From contig OX235264.1 of assembly GCA_944472135.2 (NCBI GenBank), forward strand, positions 92,204,319-92,268,318: a stretch of 64,000 nt of DNA, in the 5' to 3' direction. The position numbers and the translations under genes are program-made. This stretch comes from Trichobilharzia regenti. Its lineage: Eukaryota > Platyhelminthes > Trematoda > Strigeidida > Schistosomatidae. A model generated the notes under the pieces. The model had not been told where the DNA came from and made no database searches. It was given only the letters and a program-made list of their open reading frames with translations. This document shows positions 9,040-19,973 of this stretch, in pieces (position 1 is the first letter of the stretch; each line of letters opens with the position of its first letter).

Positions 9040-9610
9040 TCTCAACGCTTTCATACATTTCTCATATCCACCTTATTTTAGGCATCAAGTGACTTCTAAT
9101 TTTTGTAATAGTTAGACTCAATTTAATCATTTAAATTTTTACATTCGCATGCTACCTTTATTATTCTTACCAAAACCTGTATCAAATAGTTGTACCTTTG
9201 TAATTGTTCATATTTTGTCATCCCCCTTATATTCCGATTGGAAAATAAGACTTGAAAACTTTTAAAGTTACGGTGGTAGTTAGGGCTCTATTTTACAGAG
9301 TTAGATTGTTGGTCTTACACGGAACTCCCCCTCTTCTTTGGGATTATTACACGTTAGTAAACTAGACGAAGTTCAGGAGTGCGTCGATGTGACCTGCGAC
9401 CATTCCTACCAATGAGCCATCGATATTGTTATCATTATGGTTGCGATTAATATTAGTTTTTTGTTATTGATGACACCTTAAGACCCAATATTTGATACAC
9501 AAATCCACCGCCATTGGTTTAAATTAGGTGTATTAAAGTGAACAGCCTCGGGAAGATTAAACTGAGAACAATATTTTCACAGTTTAAACAAGGAACCATT
9601 AATTTTCTCA
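9040..9610. other. Unassigned stretch
   Basis: No exon, RNA gene or named repeat recognised. AT-rich, with short broken frames only. Confidence 0.35.
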
Positions 9611-10135
9611 ACTAGTATTATTATCCCCTTTGAATCTCAGTGAAACACACTGCTTTAAGAGAAAGTCTCCATTTTTTTTGTTCTCTCCAGTCCTCTTCAT
9701 TTGACCCCACGATTCACTATAGGCTCTCATCTCTTTCGCATACGTTTTACTACACGTCACGCTCAGACCAGTGCCTTTTTGAGTTCCACTCGAGCCAGGA
9801 CCTGATGAATGATGCCACCCGACAGTCTCCTCTCAGTGTGTATTCACTGCATCTGCACTTTCTTCAGTGTACTTGCTGAGCAGTAGGTTCTTGATTTGCC
9901 TGTTCCCAGATATTTGTTTAAGCTAACTATTTCTCGCTGGCCATTACTTTTTTAGTATGTGGCTAGCCTAGGTCACCGTTGATGAAAGTCTCCAGCCGGC
10001 TTTTGGATATGCTTTTTGTGACAAGCAGTGCACGTTTCTGACTCGTACAAAAGATCTGACTGGATCAACATTGATGTTGATGATCCGAATTTTTTTTGTT
10101 TATGCTTAGGTGAAGCGTAGAAGATTTCCAAAATG

Positions 10136-10532
10136 GTTACACGATTTCATCATGAGCTGACACTGGTTACAAAACCATTAGAAAACAAGCTGGGAGTGCT
10201 GGACAGCTGCTTCATCAGCCTAGTTTGGGACTCTTCATCAGTACGCACCCATTGAGGTTCGAACCCACGATCATCTGTGTACAAAGCGAGCTCGCAGATC
10301 ATTAAGCTGGATCGAGTCCCAGTGGCTTAATGGTCTAAGAGCTAGCTCGTCTTGTAACCAGAAGGTCCTGGGTTCGAGCCTCGATGGGTGCATACTGATG
10401 AAGACTCCTAAGCTAGGACAAAACAGCTGTCCAGATCTTCCAGGTTTTCCAGCGGTTCTCTAACCGATATCAGCTGATGATGAAATCCCACGACCAGTCA
10501 GATTAGTCAAATCCTCAGAAACCAATACATGA
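10136..10532. mobile_element. Head-to-head HHR-2 dimer
   Basis: Left unit (10136 to about 10310) lies on -, right unit (about 10311-10532) on +. Their tRNA-like heads meet in the middle and both 3' tails face outward against the duplicated target. The right unit shows A box 'tggcttaatggtct' and B box 'gggttcgagcc'. Hammerhead-like motifs are at 10196-10244 (-) and 10392-10437 (+, GAAA changed to AAAA). Confidence 0.8.
10196..10244 (-). ncRNA. Hammerhead-like motif, HHR-2
   Basis: On -: GTACTG arm, box ATGAAGA, GTCC stem II arm, GAAG in place of GAAA, palindromic CAGCTG, TC, then CAGCAC. Stem I keeps five of six pairs. Confidence 0.55.
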
Positions 10533-10689
10533 ATTTCCAAAATGATTTCAGAGTGGCGCATGTTGTCTGTCCTCCTTTTTGGACTTTAGTTTTCACATCT
10601 TCATCCATGCTGTCGCCTGTAGCTTAAATGATGCTGCGGAGATAAATGAAGGAAATAACCTTTTGAACTTTCATTTTATGAAATCACCA

Positions 10690-11450
10690 CATAACAGAAT
10701 GTAAAGAATCGATAACGATTAGAGAATTATTTGAAATGAAAGATCAATAGATGGCCAGTTTTCCCTTTACGGTTTGGATTTTTCAGCGGTGTCTACGTCT
10801 GATCCTTCAAGTGACCGACTAAACTCTAAACACACAAATAATGAGGTCAGCAAGTTATATACTTTTCAGATACACTGAATGTGGGAATTCAGCAGCCTAT
10901 GAATTCTACGTTCTGTAAAAATGTGACACAGTGCCAACTACGTCTAAAACCATCGGTGAATTTCCTTCCTTCCACCTCACTTGATAGATTTCACAGGTAG
11001 TCAGTCACTGAAATTTGTAATGCATGTCATCACGAAACAGCTATCCAGCACACTCTAACTTCTAATAATTCTCTATAAAATGGTAAAGAATAATTTGGTT
11101 TTTTAGAAATCTCAAATTCTAAGAATCCTACTTTCCTAGTCAATCATTTCCTGTACAATATTAATCAGCAAGCGACAGTTTCAAGTGGTTTGCCAAGTTG
11201 AACTGTGATTTGTAGTCATACTCTTACAATTTTTGTTTTTTGTAACACTGTCAACAAACATCTCGCTTGTTTCGGATTTTCTTTTTCCCTGCAAAGAATC
11301 TAACAAATATCATGCAAAAACAAAATGCTCCCAAGTTTTGAATCATTAATAATTCCAACTTATACAAGGAATGATGACGATGATAAAACAAAGTATGTGA
11401 GAATTTATTTCCTTCTCTCTTCTCCTGTTTAATTCAACTAAGAGTTTCCT
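10690..11450. other. Unassigned stretch with a weak HHR-2 relic
   Basis: At 11030-11060 'cacgaaacagctatccagca' resembles the GAAA-stem III-stem I segment of HHR-2. The rest shows no recognised gene or repeat. Confidence 0.35.
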
Positions 11451-12130
11451 GTTAATTGACTGGAGCAAAGTTTTAAGCCTCTGCTGACAGGTCGCCTCCT
11501 TTTATCAATGCTTTAACCTAGGAGTCGATGTGGTCCAGTCCTGTAGAATCATCTCACATTTGGCAGGAGCTAGTAATATGCCAAACATTAGAAGATTTTT
11601 GCTCAATGTGTTCAGGAGACTCAGCGTTTCATCAAAGTCTTTACCCTTGGAAAACTAAATCATCCACATACTCTAAGTCAACAACCGCACCGACGCACAC
11701 CTGATATCTATGGTCGGCCTGCAAAATTTGGGCTACCGATATCCATGCTGAAAATTCCATACTTGTACCGAAAATACGGTGTGGAATCAAGCTGTAAATC
11801 AAAAAAAAACTATTCCCTGGTAACAAGTCAGTCCCTAAGTTGCTGAAGTCACCTAAGGTCAATTTCAATAGTACATCTATGATGAAGTTAAACAAAAATG
11901 GAGGGGAGCAATAAGCATCCTTGAGGGACACCACTGGTTTTCATCACCTCATATGACAACTCTACGTAAGTCCCTGAAATGGTCTTGTGAGTTCGAGTAG
12001 AGTGCCACGACCAATGATACTTCTCTCACTTTCAAACATTGCAATAGTACCTCTCGGTCGGTATGGTCGAATTCTGCCTTCAGGTCAAGAAATATGGTAA
12101 TTATTGAACTCCAGTAAATATGCCTATGAT
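11450..12130 (-). mobile_element. RTE/SR2-like LINE, RT core fragment
   Basis: The - strand reads in order: IIFLDLKAEFDHTDREVLL (RT motif A, with FD), a degraded GVRQGC region, PPFLFNFIIDVLLK (motif B end), and after an interruption DLEYVDDLVFQGKDFD (motif C, YVDD) followed by the LLLQDW-type segment (MILQDWT). It is a dead RT domain with frameshifts. A truncated SINE-A sits between motifs B and C at 11690-11812. Confidence 0.75.
11690..11812 (+). mobile_element. SINE-A, 5'-truncated, inside an RT
   Basis: Starts at the closing strand of the tRNA-like head ('gacgcacacctgatatctat') and runs through the SINE-A body to GCTGTAAATCAAAAA. The promoter boxes are missing. It splits the RT fragment between motifs B and C. 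Confidence 0.8.
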
Positions 12131-12490
12131 TCAGAATCTATCGAAAGGAACATGAATGATTGACATCGAAAACCGGTATACATTAACATTTTCAGATATC
12201 AATAAGATGACTAAGTGTCAGTCGTAATGATGTGAATACCTGTGGTTCTCGTGTGTGTATATGTAGAGAAAGTGATCAACTGGGATCTAATCATCTCTTT
12301 TTTCTATTCCAGTCTGAATGTTGGTATACACTTGAGAGTTGAAGGTAAACCATTACTGTAGTTAAGTGCGGTTAAGAATTAATATACTGGCATCCCATAG
12401 CACATAACAGTGTGTAACAAAAGTGGTTATTAAAGTTAGGATATTACAACTAGTCAATACATGTTACTCTTACAGCAAGTGTCACATTTA
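12130..12490. other. Unassigned stretch
   Basis: No gene or named repeat recognised. Confidence 0.35.
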
Positions 12491-12494
12491 GTGA

Positions 12495-12860
12495 CACCAA
12501 CATAAGAGTAACAGGAGTAACGATGTTGTCTGAGGATTTAACTCTGAATAATTCGGTGAATGATGAGTGGCTAGCAGTGGGATCCAGGATGAGCCACATT
12601 TCAGGTCCTATTTGCGACTGCTAGTCAGCAGCGAGTGTTGGTGTCCCAACTAAGGCTCGAACCCAGTAACCGTCAATTATATGACAACCATCCTTGATTC
12701 CACTAATAATCACCATCCACCTAGTTATTTCCCCCTTATAATTCATTTTTCGGTCAGTCTCCATTGTTTGTTGATTGATTATGTTGGTGTTTTTTGACGC
12801 AATGGCTAGCAGCACGAACACTTCGACATCGTCCGAGGAATAACGTGAAGTTACTTTGCT
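12495..12860. mobile_element. Degraded HHR-1 composite
   Basis: Left end-module relic ('gatgttgtctgaggattta'), a - strand Sm-alpha-like 3' part ('gctagcagtgggatccagga'), a B box-like 'ggctcgaacccag', a short + strand relic ('cttgattccactaataatca') and an end module at 12765-12845 ('cttcgacatcgtccgagga'). The hammerhead core is lost. Confidence 0.55.
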
Positions 12861-12879
12861 TGATGATGACTAATATCAG

Positions 12880-13620
12880 CATTCGCTGCTGCTGAATTAC
12901 GTTGTATCTTTAAAACCACTCCTCTTCTGCGTTTGGGAGTAAAAGATAAACTGCCTAATTTCGCCTCATCCATGTGTATCTACCAATTGAACTGCTCATG
13001 TGGAGCCAGTTACATAGACCGCACAATTAGGCATGTTTCTCGTCGAATTTCCGAACATCACACTGCGTGGTTAAGTAAAGGTCAAACAAAACCCATTCGT
13101 AGCGCTATTCTGTCTCATTTTATGGATACATAACACAAGATTGATGTTAACCAGGCTTTCAGGATCATTTACCGCACACCTGCGAATCTCAATTCGACTA
13201 CTAAATATTGCTGAGGCTGGCTATTGGGATCCATATTAAGAAGCCCAATTTGTGCACTGAAAAGAAGTTAGTTCAGACATTGTCATTACCTTGGCCATCC
13301 AGGTTCGAATAATCCTGAATTTTGGTGGAATTTCTCTAATTTTAGTTGATATTCTATTCGCTATTATATCTTTACTACTATTATAATTCAAGCATCTTTA
13401 ATGAACTGTAATTGCATTGATCATACTTTACAAATCGATATTATTTATAAAAAAAACACTAATATTGTTATTGACTACTAATCTAGAATATTCTGTGTAT
13501 ATAAACATATATATACATATAATTGTAGTGGCGGAAGAGGAATTTATCGAAAAGAATATTCTTTGCTCGATTATTCTGTGTTTTATAGATGTTTTATAGA
13601 TGAATGAATATTTTTGCTAT
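12880..13620 (+). mobile_element. Penelope-like element, GIY-YIG and 3' end
   Basis: A near-duplicate, in opposite orientation, of the 3' half of the element at 24300-25040. The frame 12933-13130 reads the GIY-YIG endonuclease core: CIYQLNCSCGASYIDRT ... RRISEHH. The central Gly of the usual YIGRT is Asp. The 3' end includes 'gtggcggaagaggaattta' and stops near 13610. The reverse transcriptase part is absent (5' truncation). Confidence 0.8.
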
Positions 13621-13739
13621 ATCAAAAATAGAATTACTGAAATTTTTAAGTAATAGGGCATAAAAACTAAGTAGTACCAAGGAAAATCTAAGATAAGACG
13701 TGAGCCATGTAAGAGAAGCATTTGAAACTTAATTAATAA

Positions 13740-14235
13740 TTATACTGAAATATTAGTCAGGAAGTATGTAGGAAAATTTATTAAATATAAAATTAATAGT
13801 AATAAGGACAGCATTCATGACAAATATGCACAGAATGATGACAGCACCAACAGTAAGGAGTTAAGACCATCAAGAGTACTTCCATGCAAACAAGGAATAT
13901 CGGAAACCTTACGAAGAGTTCTTAACTATGCAGGAAGGAATAAAAGTGGCAGGCATTCAATCATTCATAAACTCAATTAGAAACAAACTTTATCAGTTAA
14001 AGGATACCACCTATGGAACCGATTAAACAGGAGAATTTAGTTTATCTAGTACTCTGCTACAATTATTGTCAGGTTGAATACATAGATGAAAGTATTAGAA
14101 GGAGGTCAGTCAGTCAGTCAACAGCACAAAAACCTAGCAAAATCTAGATTAGTTGACCCGACCAACAGTGAGGTAATAAATCTGCAGAATAGTTCAGCTA
14201 TAGCAGTACTATAATGCATTTGCACACATAACTAG
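13740..14235 (+). mobile_element. Penelope-like element (type 2), GIY-YIG linker fragment
   Basis: Broken frames match the elements at 50280-50960 and 53717-54300: 'atcaagagtacttccatgc', 'cggaaaccttacgaag', 'caattagaaacaaacttta' and 'aaaatctagattagttgacc'. The GIY-YIG catalytic part is badly eroded. Confidence 0.65.
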
Positions 14236-14274
14236 CCATACAAAAGGATGGAATGATGGGATGACTTATTTGCA

Positions 14275-14485
14275 GGTGTCATCATGAGTTGATATCACTT
14301 AGAGAACTATTGGAAAACGTGGGATAATTGGACAACTGTTTCGTCCTGGTTTTGAACTCCTCTTCAGTACACACCCTGTAACAATATGGTCGAACCTAGG
14401 ACCTTCAGGTTATAAGATCTGGGAGTAGACCATTCAACCATTGGGACCCGATGGAATGCTCAGCCTATGAATTCTAACCTCTGTG
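14275..14485 (-). repeat. HHR-2 unit
   Basis: On -: head with A box-like 'atggttgaatggtct' and B-like 'aggttcgacc', then the hammerhead-like block ('cgaaacagttgtcc') and the 'tccaatagttctct' and 'tgatatcaactcatgatga' segments. Stem pairing is partly lost. Confidence 0.6.
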
Positions 14486-14549
14486 AATCCCCAGTGTTTT
14501 TAGCGCCACTATCTTTGTACAGCTGAAGAGTCTCAGACTAAAATGGTGG

Positions 14550-14840
14550 CTACACATTGCAAACCTGACTGATAAAATTCAGTCTGCACCAAAGATATGA
14601 CTGGACACACACACATACACATTACACTAGTTACTAACTAGTCTCCAATCGAAAATACCCCATACAGTCCTACAGGAGGTCAGGGTAGTTAGCCTGAATA
14701 GCTGGCCTAGTGGTAGCATCTCTGACAGCAGAACTCACTGAATGACTCAGGTTCTAATCTCAGGAGAAGGAATATGAGTTCCTTCAAGATGGCTGCAGAT
14801 ACGCTTTGTCATCTAACAGCTACATATCTACTCTGTAATA
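14550..14840 (+). mobile_element. SINE-C, tRNA-like
   Basis: A textbook A box 'tggcctagtggtagcatct' and B-like 'aggttctaatctc' are followed by 'gagttccttcaagatggctg'. Upstream lies the associated 'aattcagtctgcacca' segment, which accompanies every SINE-C copy here. Confidence 0.65.
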
Positions 14841-14974
14841 TTTCTCCCTACCCTGTGTACAGAATGAACACAAAATACCGTAGTAAAGGCAACTAAACAA
14901 AATTAAAGGCCTGTTTTTTGTTTACACACATTTTAGTTACAGTTAGTTTATCGAAGTGAACTTATGGGCAAATC

Positions 14975-15035
14975 CCCGCACACACACACACAGGTGTATT
15001 TTAACTTTGTACGCACTCACACACACACACACACG
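14975..15035. repeat. (CA)n microsatellites
   Basis: Two CA tracts, about 14980-14992 and 15007-15034, separated by unique sequence. Confidence 0.8.
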
Positions 15036-15039
15036 CAGT

Positions 15040-15980
15040 TAATCAAAGCCCATCTTATAATGACCATATATATACATATAGTGTATATGTAATAATTATG
15101 CATTGCACATACATACATGAATGTCTGTCTAAAACAGCAATGATAGCAACAACATCAGAAAAAATAAAAACAAGAACCAAAATTTTTCAACCAAGACTGT
15201 AACAGGTGAATGCATATAGAGATACAATATTTGCCGTAAATATCGTAGAGAAAACTCTCTTATAGCTTTAAGCATACCACGTTCCCAATGTCTAAAGCAT
15301 CTTCTGACCTAAATTTAGGTTATATATGTGTATGTATGCATATATACGAAGTTAATATTATATCAAGTCTGAAATACAATTACTACTATTGCTATTGCCC
15401 CTTCAGTTTATTAACCTATGTGAGTGTAATTCACACAGATGAAGAAGAGAAACCATAGCAAATGGTACATACCATTTTGAATTGTAGAAACAATCATTAA
15501 ACAGACTTACTAACTTAACAGTTAACAAAAATGTGCTGTTCAACTCGTCTTTGTATGGGTGTCAGAGTGTGTGTGTGTATTTGTGTGCAGTGATGATGTA
15601 CGAAGGTATCTGTGATCGTAGATGCACATACGCACATGCAGGCAGGTGAATGAATGAATGAACGAATGAAGGAATTATAATGCATCACATGCTAAATAAA
15701 GTTAATAACCTTGACCTTCCGAATATAATAATAATCATCATAATAATAATGATAGCTGTAAACAAACAAATCGATCTTTCTTCTTCGTCTTTTTCTTCTT
15801 TCAGTTTGACATTAAATTGCATTCATGTAGAGTTCGTTTCGTTACTCAGTGAAAATTAGTATTTCTTTCTTTAACCTTTATGAATTTGATTCAACCTCTA
15901 ATTGTGAGTGGTTGTGTACTGTTTATGAGTCATAAATTAGAGTGAAACAGACGTCCAGCAGTAATCTGTGATGATTTTCA
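15040..15980. other. Unassigned AT-rich stretch with simple repeats
   Basis: Contains a TATA-rich segment (15065-15090), a TG tract near 15568, a GAATGAAT run at 15648-15672 and an AATAAT tract near 15727. No gene seen. Confidence 0.4.
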
Positions 15981-15982
15981 GT

Positions 15983-16172
15983 TGTGCGTCAGTTGCACAG
16001 CGGTTAGGACTCTCGCCACCAAACATGCACATGGTCCAAGGTTCGATCCCCTGCTGACGCACACCTCATATCTATGGTCGACCTTCAAAATTTGGGCTAC
16101 CCATATCCACTGTGAAAATTCCATACTTGTACCCCAAAATACGTTGTGGAATCAAGCTGTAATCAAAAATAA
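15983..16172 (+). mobile_element. SINE-A
   Basis: tRNA-like head with 'tgcacagcggttagg' and B box 'ggttcgatcccc', the standard body, and a tail ending GCTGTAATCAAAAATAAAA. It is followed closely by SINE-B (-) and then RTE (-). Confidence 0.85.
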
Positions 16173-16204
16173 AAAAAACAAAATACTATCGATTTTTTCA
16201 TTCC

Positions 16205-16412
16205 TTTATGTCCCTAGCGGCTTCAACCTAGAGTTTTGGAGTTTCGGTAGCAGTGGTGTAATACAAACATTTTGGTGGGTTGAGGTTGCTAGCTTCACAC
16301 CCAACCTTCCTTCCTGATATCGTCATTACTTACAATCCTAGTTAGGTTAAGGAGTGGGGACATCAGTCGGGGATCGAATCGTACTGTACCACTGAACCAC
16401 TGATGCACCAGT
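16205..16412 (-). mobile_element. SINE-B
   Basis: The - strand head is 'ggtgcatcagtggttcagtg' with B-like 'cgattcgatccccga', followed by the SINE-B body and the 'gaagc'-type tail (complement of 'cggcttcaacctagag'). Confidence 0.65.
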
Positions 16413-16423
16413 GATTCTCTATT

Positions 16424-16862
16424 ATTATTATTGTTCCCTTGGGTTCATAGTGGAAGATAGGGCTTCAACTGCACGTCCCCACTCACTTCCGTCTTCTTCT
16501 GTACTTTTCACCTGCATCCATGTTAGCCCATACTGTTTCAACTCCTCCTCACACGATCTCCTCCATATCACCCCTGCACTGACGTCTCACTCGCCGCTTC
16601 CCTTTCGGCCTGGTTCCACTCGAGGAATGGCCTGACGCGCGCGTGATGTCACGCAGCGGCCTTCTCATTGAGTGTCCAATCCATCTCCACTTTCTCCTGC
16701 ATATTTGCTGTTGTTGGGCGATTGGTTCTTGTTTTGTTTGTTTGTTCCCATAGTTGTCTCTTGTTGGTGATTCTTTCCGACCTGGCCATCTGATCTTCAG
16801 TATAGAGCCAGCGAAGATAGTTGTTGATAAAGGTCTGCAACAGGCTGTTGGAAATATTCTTT
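16424..16862 (-). mobile_element. RTE-like LINE fragment, RT C-terminus and tail
   Basis: The - strand reads LQTFINNYLRWL, then WARSERI-type sequence and the box KWRWIGHSMRRP, then SGTRPKGKRRVRRQC, the RTE C-terminal signature. The 3' tail ('ttcccttgggttc' reversed, ATT repeat) lies at 16424-16450. Less decayed than most copies, and closely matched by 26350-26775. Confidence 0.8.
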
Positions 16863-17084
16863 GTGATTCTCTAAAGGATATCAATCCATGGGAAATCTTG
16901 AAATATCATTTGTCCTCGTACTTCTGTATTGTTATTATGAACTTGTCATCAGTTAATAACTGATTACTTTACCTGTATACCTGTCTGTATAGGGGCATGC
17001 GTATTGTTTATTATACTGAGAACCTGTCCATACTTTTGATTGGAGAGTAACTAGCGGCATGTGTCTAGTCCTTTGTTTACTGTC

Positions 17085-17285
17085 CAGACAGATCAATGGC
17101 AACGCCTTTGACTTCAGCACTGGATGACATGGATTCGAATCTCAAAAGCAGGGACATGAGTTCCTACAAGACTGCAGATGCGCCTTGCTGATTGGTGAGA
17201 GCCTACAAACACGAAACCTAGGTCAGACCAGGCTTCCTGTGGCTGACTGCCTCCAACCATCTGTTCAGCAGCTGAACATTTTGGA
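17085..17285 (+). mobile_element. SINE-C
   Basis: B box 'ggattcgaatctc', 'gagttcctacaagactgcag' and the 'cgccttgctgattggtgag' segment match 63780-63900. The A box is changed. Confidence 0.6.
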
Positions 17286-17594
17286 ATAATGAATCGCGTT
17301 TATCTGTTTTGACTAATCTGAGTCCATTAGATTGGTTCAGTTGTCGCATTCTATGTGAGTTCATACTGTATACCAATGGGGAAATCTCTTTCTAGTATAC
17401 TGACCCTGTCAATATCAATCATATGCCAGCTTTCTGTAGCATGTTTTACTATAGCTGATCTTTTTTCTTTTTTGTTGAGAATTCTTAGTTCTACTTCATT
17501 CCTAGGAAGATGTCATTTGTGTGTTTGTGTGTGTAGTCCATATTCATATATTCTGACTTTAAGTTATCTTTGAATTATGCAAGAACAACAGTTC

Positions 17595-17960
17595 TGTAGA
17601 ATAATAATAATAATTTGATTTATTCCAAAACAGTACTTGTCATACAGAATGGAATTCTCAGCATTTTACTACGGTATTGGTAACAATAAATAAAATTCTA
17701 CATAGATGAAGGGTAATCTCAGTTAGTTTTGACAACAACATATTGGCATGTCGGTAGCAAAGTCAAAAAGTGAACAGAGTGTTTGACGGTGTTAGAAAAG
17801 TAGATACTACTAGCATATTTACTGGCGTAAGCGGTAACAAAATGGTCGAGATATACAGAGTGTGAAAGAACGAACAAGAATGTTTTAAGTAGAGTTTGTA
17901 AGGAAGAGAGAAGCAAAACAGCACATAACAGAAAAAAATGAGAGAGAGAAAAGGAAAAGA
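17595..17960 (-). mobile_element. CR1-like LINE 3' end
   Basis: The terminal block (on -: 'gctgagaattccattctgta', then 'ttggaataaatcaaa' and ATT repeats) is shared with 35485-35560 and 56180-56260, the ends of CR1-like copies. Upstream sequence on - is untranslated or decayed. Confidence 0.6.
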
Positions 17961-17964
17961 AAGA

Positions 17965-18780
17965 AGGAAAACGCTGTACCCATAAACTATATGAGTTGGA
18001 AAGACGAGATCCAGTTGTTCTACTGACTATTTAATAAGTTATAAGTTGCACGCGTAATGCTTTCTTCATCGCATAACATGGCACTATCATTGTTTATTTT
18101 GTTGGCTTCTCATCAGACGTCTACACATATTATTATCACAGAAAGAATTTTAATATACACAGAGAGTTCAAGTTTTCACAAAAAATCAATGTGAGCATAC
18201 AACGGTAATAATAATAATAAGGATCACTGTCAAATATCCAGATGGCATATGGCTGGTTTCAGAAGACTAAGCCTGATACGCAGGATACTATGCATTGTAA
18301 CCAACACAGAACAACAGAAAACGGCTGGGTGATCGGATTGTTTATTCTTTAAGTGATAACAAAAAATAGATTTACAATGATTGATCAGTGTACAACATTA
18401 CTTCTGATCGTATTTCTCCAATCTTCTGCCAACCAGTACACGACAGAGCAATGAAAACCTTCTTGATTCCCGCCAGTGGTGGCCAGTTCGAAAAAACAAA
18501 CAATTCAGTGTTCACCAGCATTGACGATCACTTCATTCCAAACAACAATAATAATCATACAAAATGGAATTGTCAGCTTTAAGTTATAATCAAATGAAAG
18601 AGGGAATATGGTCTACAGATACTCTTCTCAGGTTAACTCTAACTGTGTATACAAATTTAAACAAGTATCTGTGGGAGCAATTATGTTAAGAGAATAGAAA
18701 CAAGACGGGTAAACTGTCGATTTTCTGTATCATAAATCGCCTACGTCTCATGGAAGCAAACATCTCCATATATTCATTTT
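17965..18780. other. Unassigned stretch
   Basis: No exon or named element recognised. A short (AAT)n tract lies near 18207. Confidence 0.35.
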
Positions 18781-18784
18781 AGAA

Positions 18785-18990
18785 TGCACATGGTGGAACA
18801 TAGCGCTTCAAGCTAGAGGCTTGATGTTTCGATAGCAGTGATGTTTGTGTTTACGGAATGGGGTTGCTGGTTGCATGCCGGACCTTCCTTCTTTACCGAG
18901 GTAAAGGAGTGCGTCGGTGGCCGAGGATCGAACCATGGACCAAATGAGACGTGGTTGGTGAGCATTCTACTGCTGTGCTGCCGACGCCTC
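18785..18990 (-). mobile_element. SINE-B, full length
   Basis: On -, the head starts 'ggcgtcggcagcacagcag' (A box), has B box 'tggttcgatcctcgg', and closes with ccaccgacgcac. The body continues 'tcctttacctcggtaaag' to the 'agcgctatgttccacc' end. The head resembles SINE-A, but the body is unrelated. Confidence 0.75.
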
Positions 18991-19189
18991 CAGCCTTCCA
19001 CAATAGTAGAAAAGGTTACCAGTCGCTTTGTTTAGTTGAGTGAATCTAATCAGTCAGATTATTCCTGTCTTTTTATTATATAAACATTTCAAAATATCAA
19101 ATATTCCAATAGCAAAATTTAAAACCACACAATCAGTCATAGTAATATTAATGATAATAATAATGGTGTTATGAGTAACAAGGATGAAA

Positions 19190-19765
19190 AGGTGAGGCAA
19201 TCTGTGATAACACGAATATTGATGAAAAAAGCATGATTAAACAAACAAATGTTCAGGTAGACATAGAAGCCGATAAAGGCTAAGAAAATCAAGTGGACCG
19301 ATTAAGTAATGCTAGATTGTAAGGGAAGTAAATATAAAATACGTTTTTAATGAAGATGTAATAAGATTAAAGGATGATAAGAGAGGGGTTGAAAATAAAA
19401 GTAAGGGGCGGTGGGGAAGTCATCAGTTGTTTTGGTCTTAATAAGCCAACAAGGAAAGGATTATGGTTGTACGAACTTCTTTTGAATGCATAGTTTAGGC
19501 TGGATAGTTCGAATGCCTATCGCCGGTTTCAGCTGTGTGCAGTAGACATATATGAAGTCTATTGGAAATATTCGGTGGGATACGATGAGTTAACTTGAAA
19601 GCTCTCGTTTTCTCCACTACATGACCACTGTCAACTAAATGTGACAAAATGGAGCTACGGGGGAATTTTGTGTCCTTTGCCAAATCACCATAACGGGAAA
19701 TGCTCTTCAGTGAGCCGTAGGTTAAGTTGTCTAGTAGTATGCCGAACATAACTGTCACTATTTAG
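19190..19765 (-). mobile_element. Penelope-like element, C-terminal fragment
   Basis: The - strand frame ends the GIY-YIG domain: ILSHLVDSGHVVE, KTRAFKLTHRIPPNISNRLH and HTAETG. The homologous end at 12933-13260 reads ILSHFMDT ... FRIIYRTP. The catalytic start is missing. 3' noncoding sequence continues to about 19190. Confidence 0.6.
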
Positions 19766-19973
19766 ATTATCCTCCGTCTAAGTCGCAATAATTCGTCGGT
19801 CAGAGAACGAAAAAAAATAGGTTTGCTTTGTACAACTTTATACTCCTACAAAGTCTCTGGAATAAAGTCTCACTTGACAAGTCACCATTAAGTTCTAACT
19901 ATTTTAAGTGTAGTCATAGTCTCAAGTTTTCTCTCCAATTTTTTCATATGTTTCTCCATGATTTTTTTCCTTC

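Larger units (their letters stand above)
10124..10544. repeat. Target-site duplication around an HHR-2 dimer
   Basis: The 12-mer atttccaaaatg occurs at 10124-10135 and again at 10533-10544. Removing one copy with the intervening 397 bp restores continuous RTE sequence matching other copies (for example 'gatttccagattgatttcag' at 26890). This is a direct sign of one target-primed insertion. Confidence 0.85.
9620..10690 (-). mobile_element. RTE-like LINE fragment interrupted by an HHR-2 dimer
   Basis: The - strand carries the RTE C-terminal and tail region: EWNS-like box at about 9785, the LRR..S box at 9815-9840, and the NKQ/FINGD region near 9900-10000. It resumes at 10545-10690. The interruption is 10136-10532. 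Frames are broken throughout, so it is an old copy. Confidence 0.75.

Noticed and set aside
14975..15035. CRISPR-like spaced repeats
   Set aside because: These are plain CA microsatellites in eukaryotic DNA, with no repeat-spacer structure.
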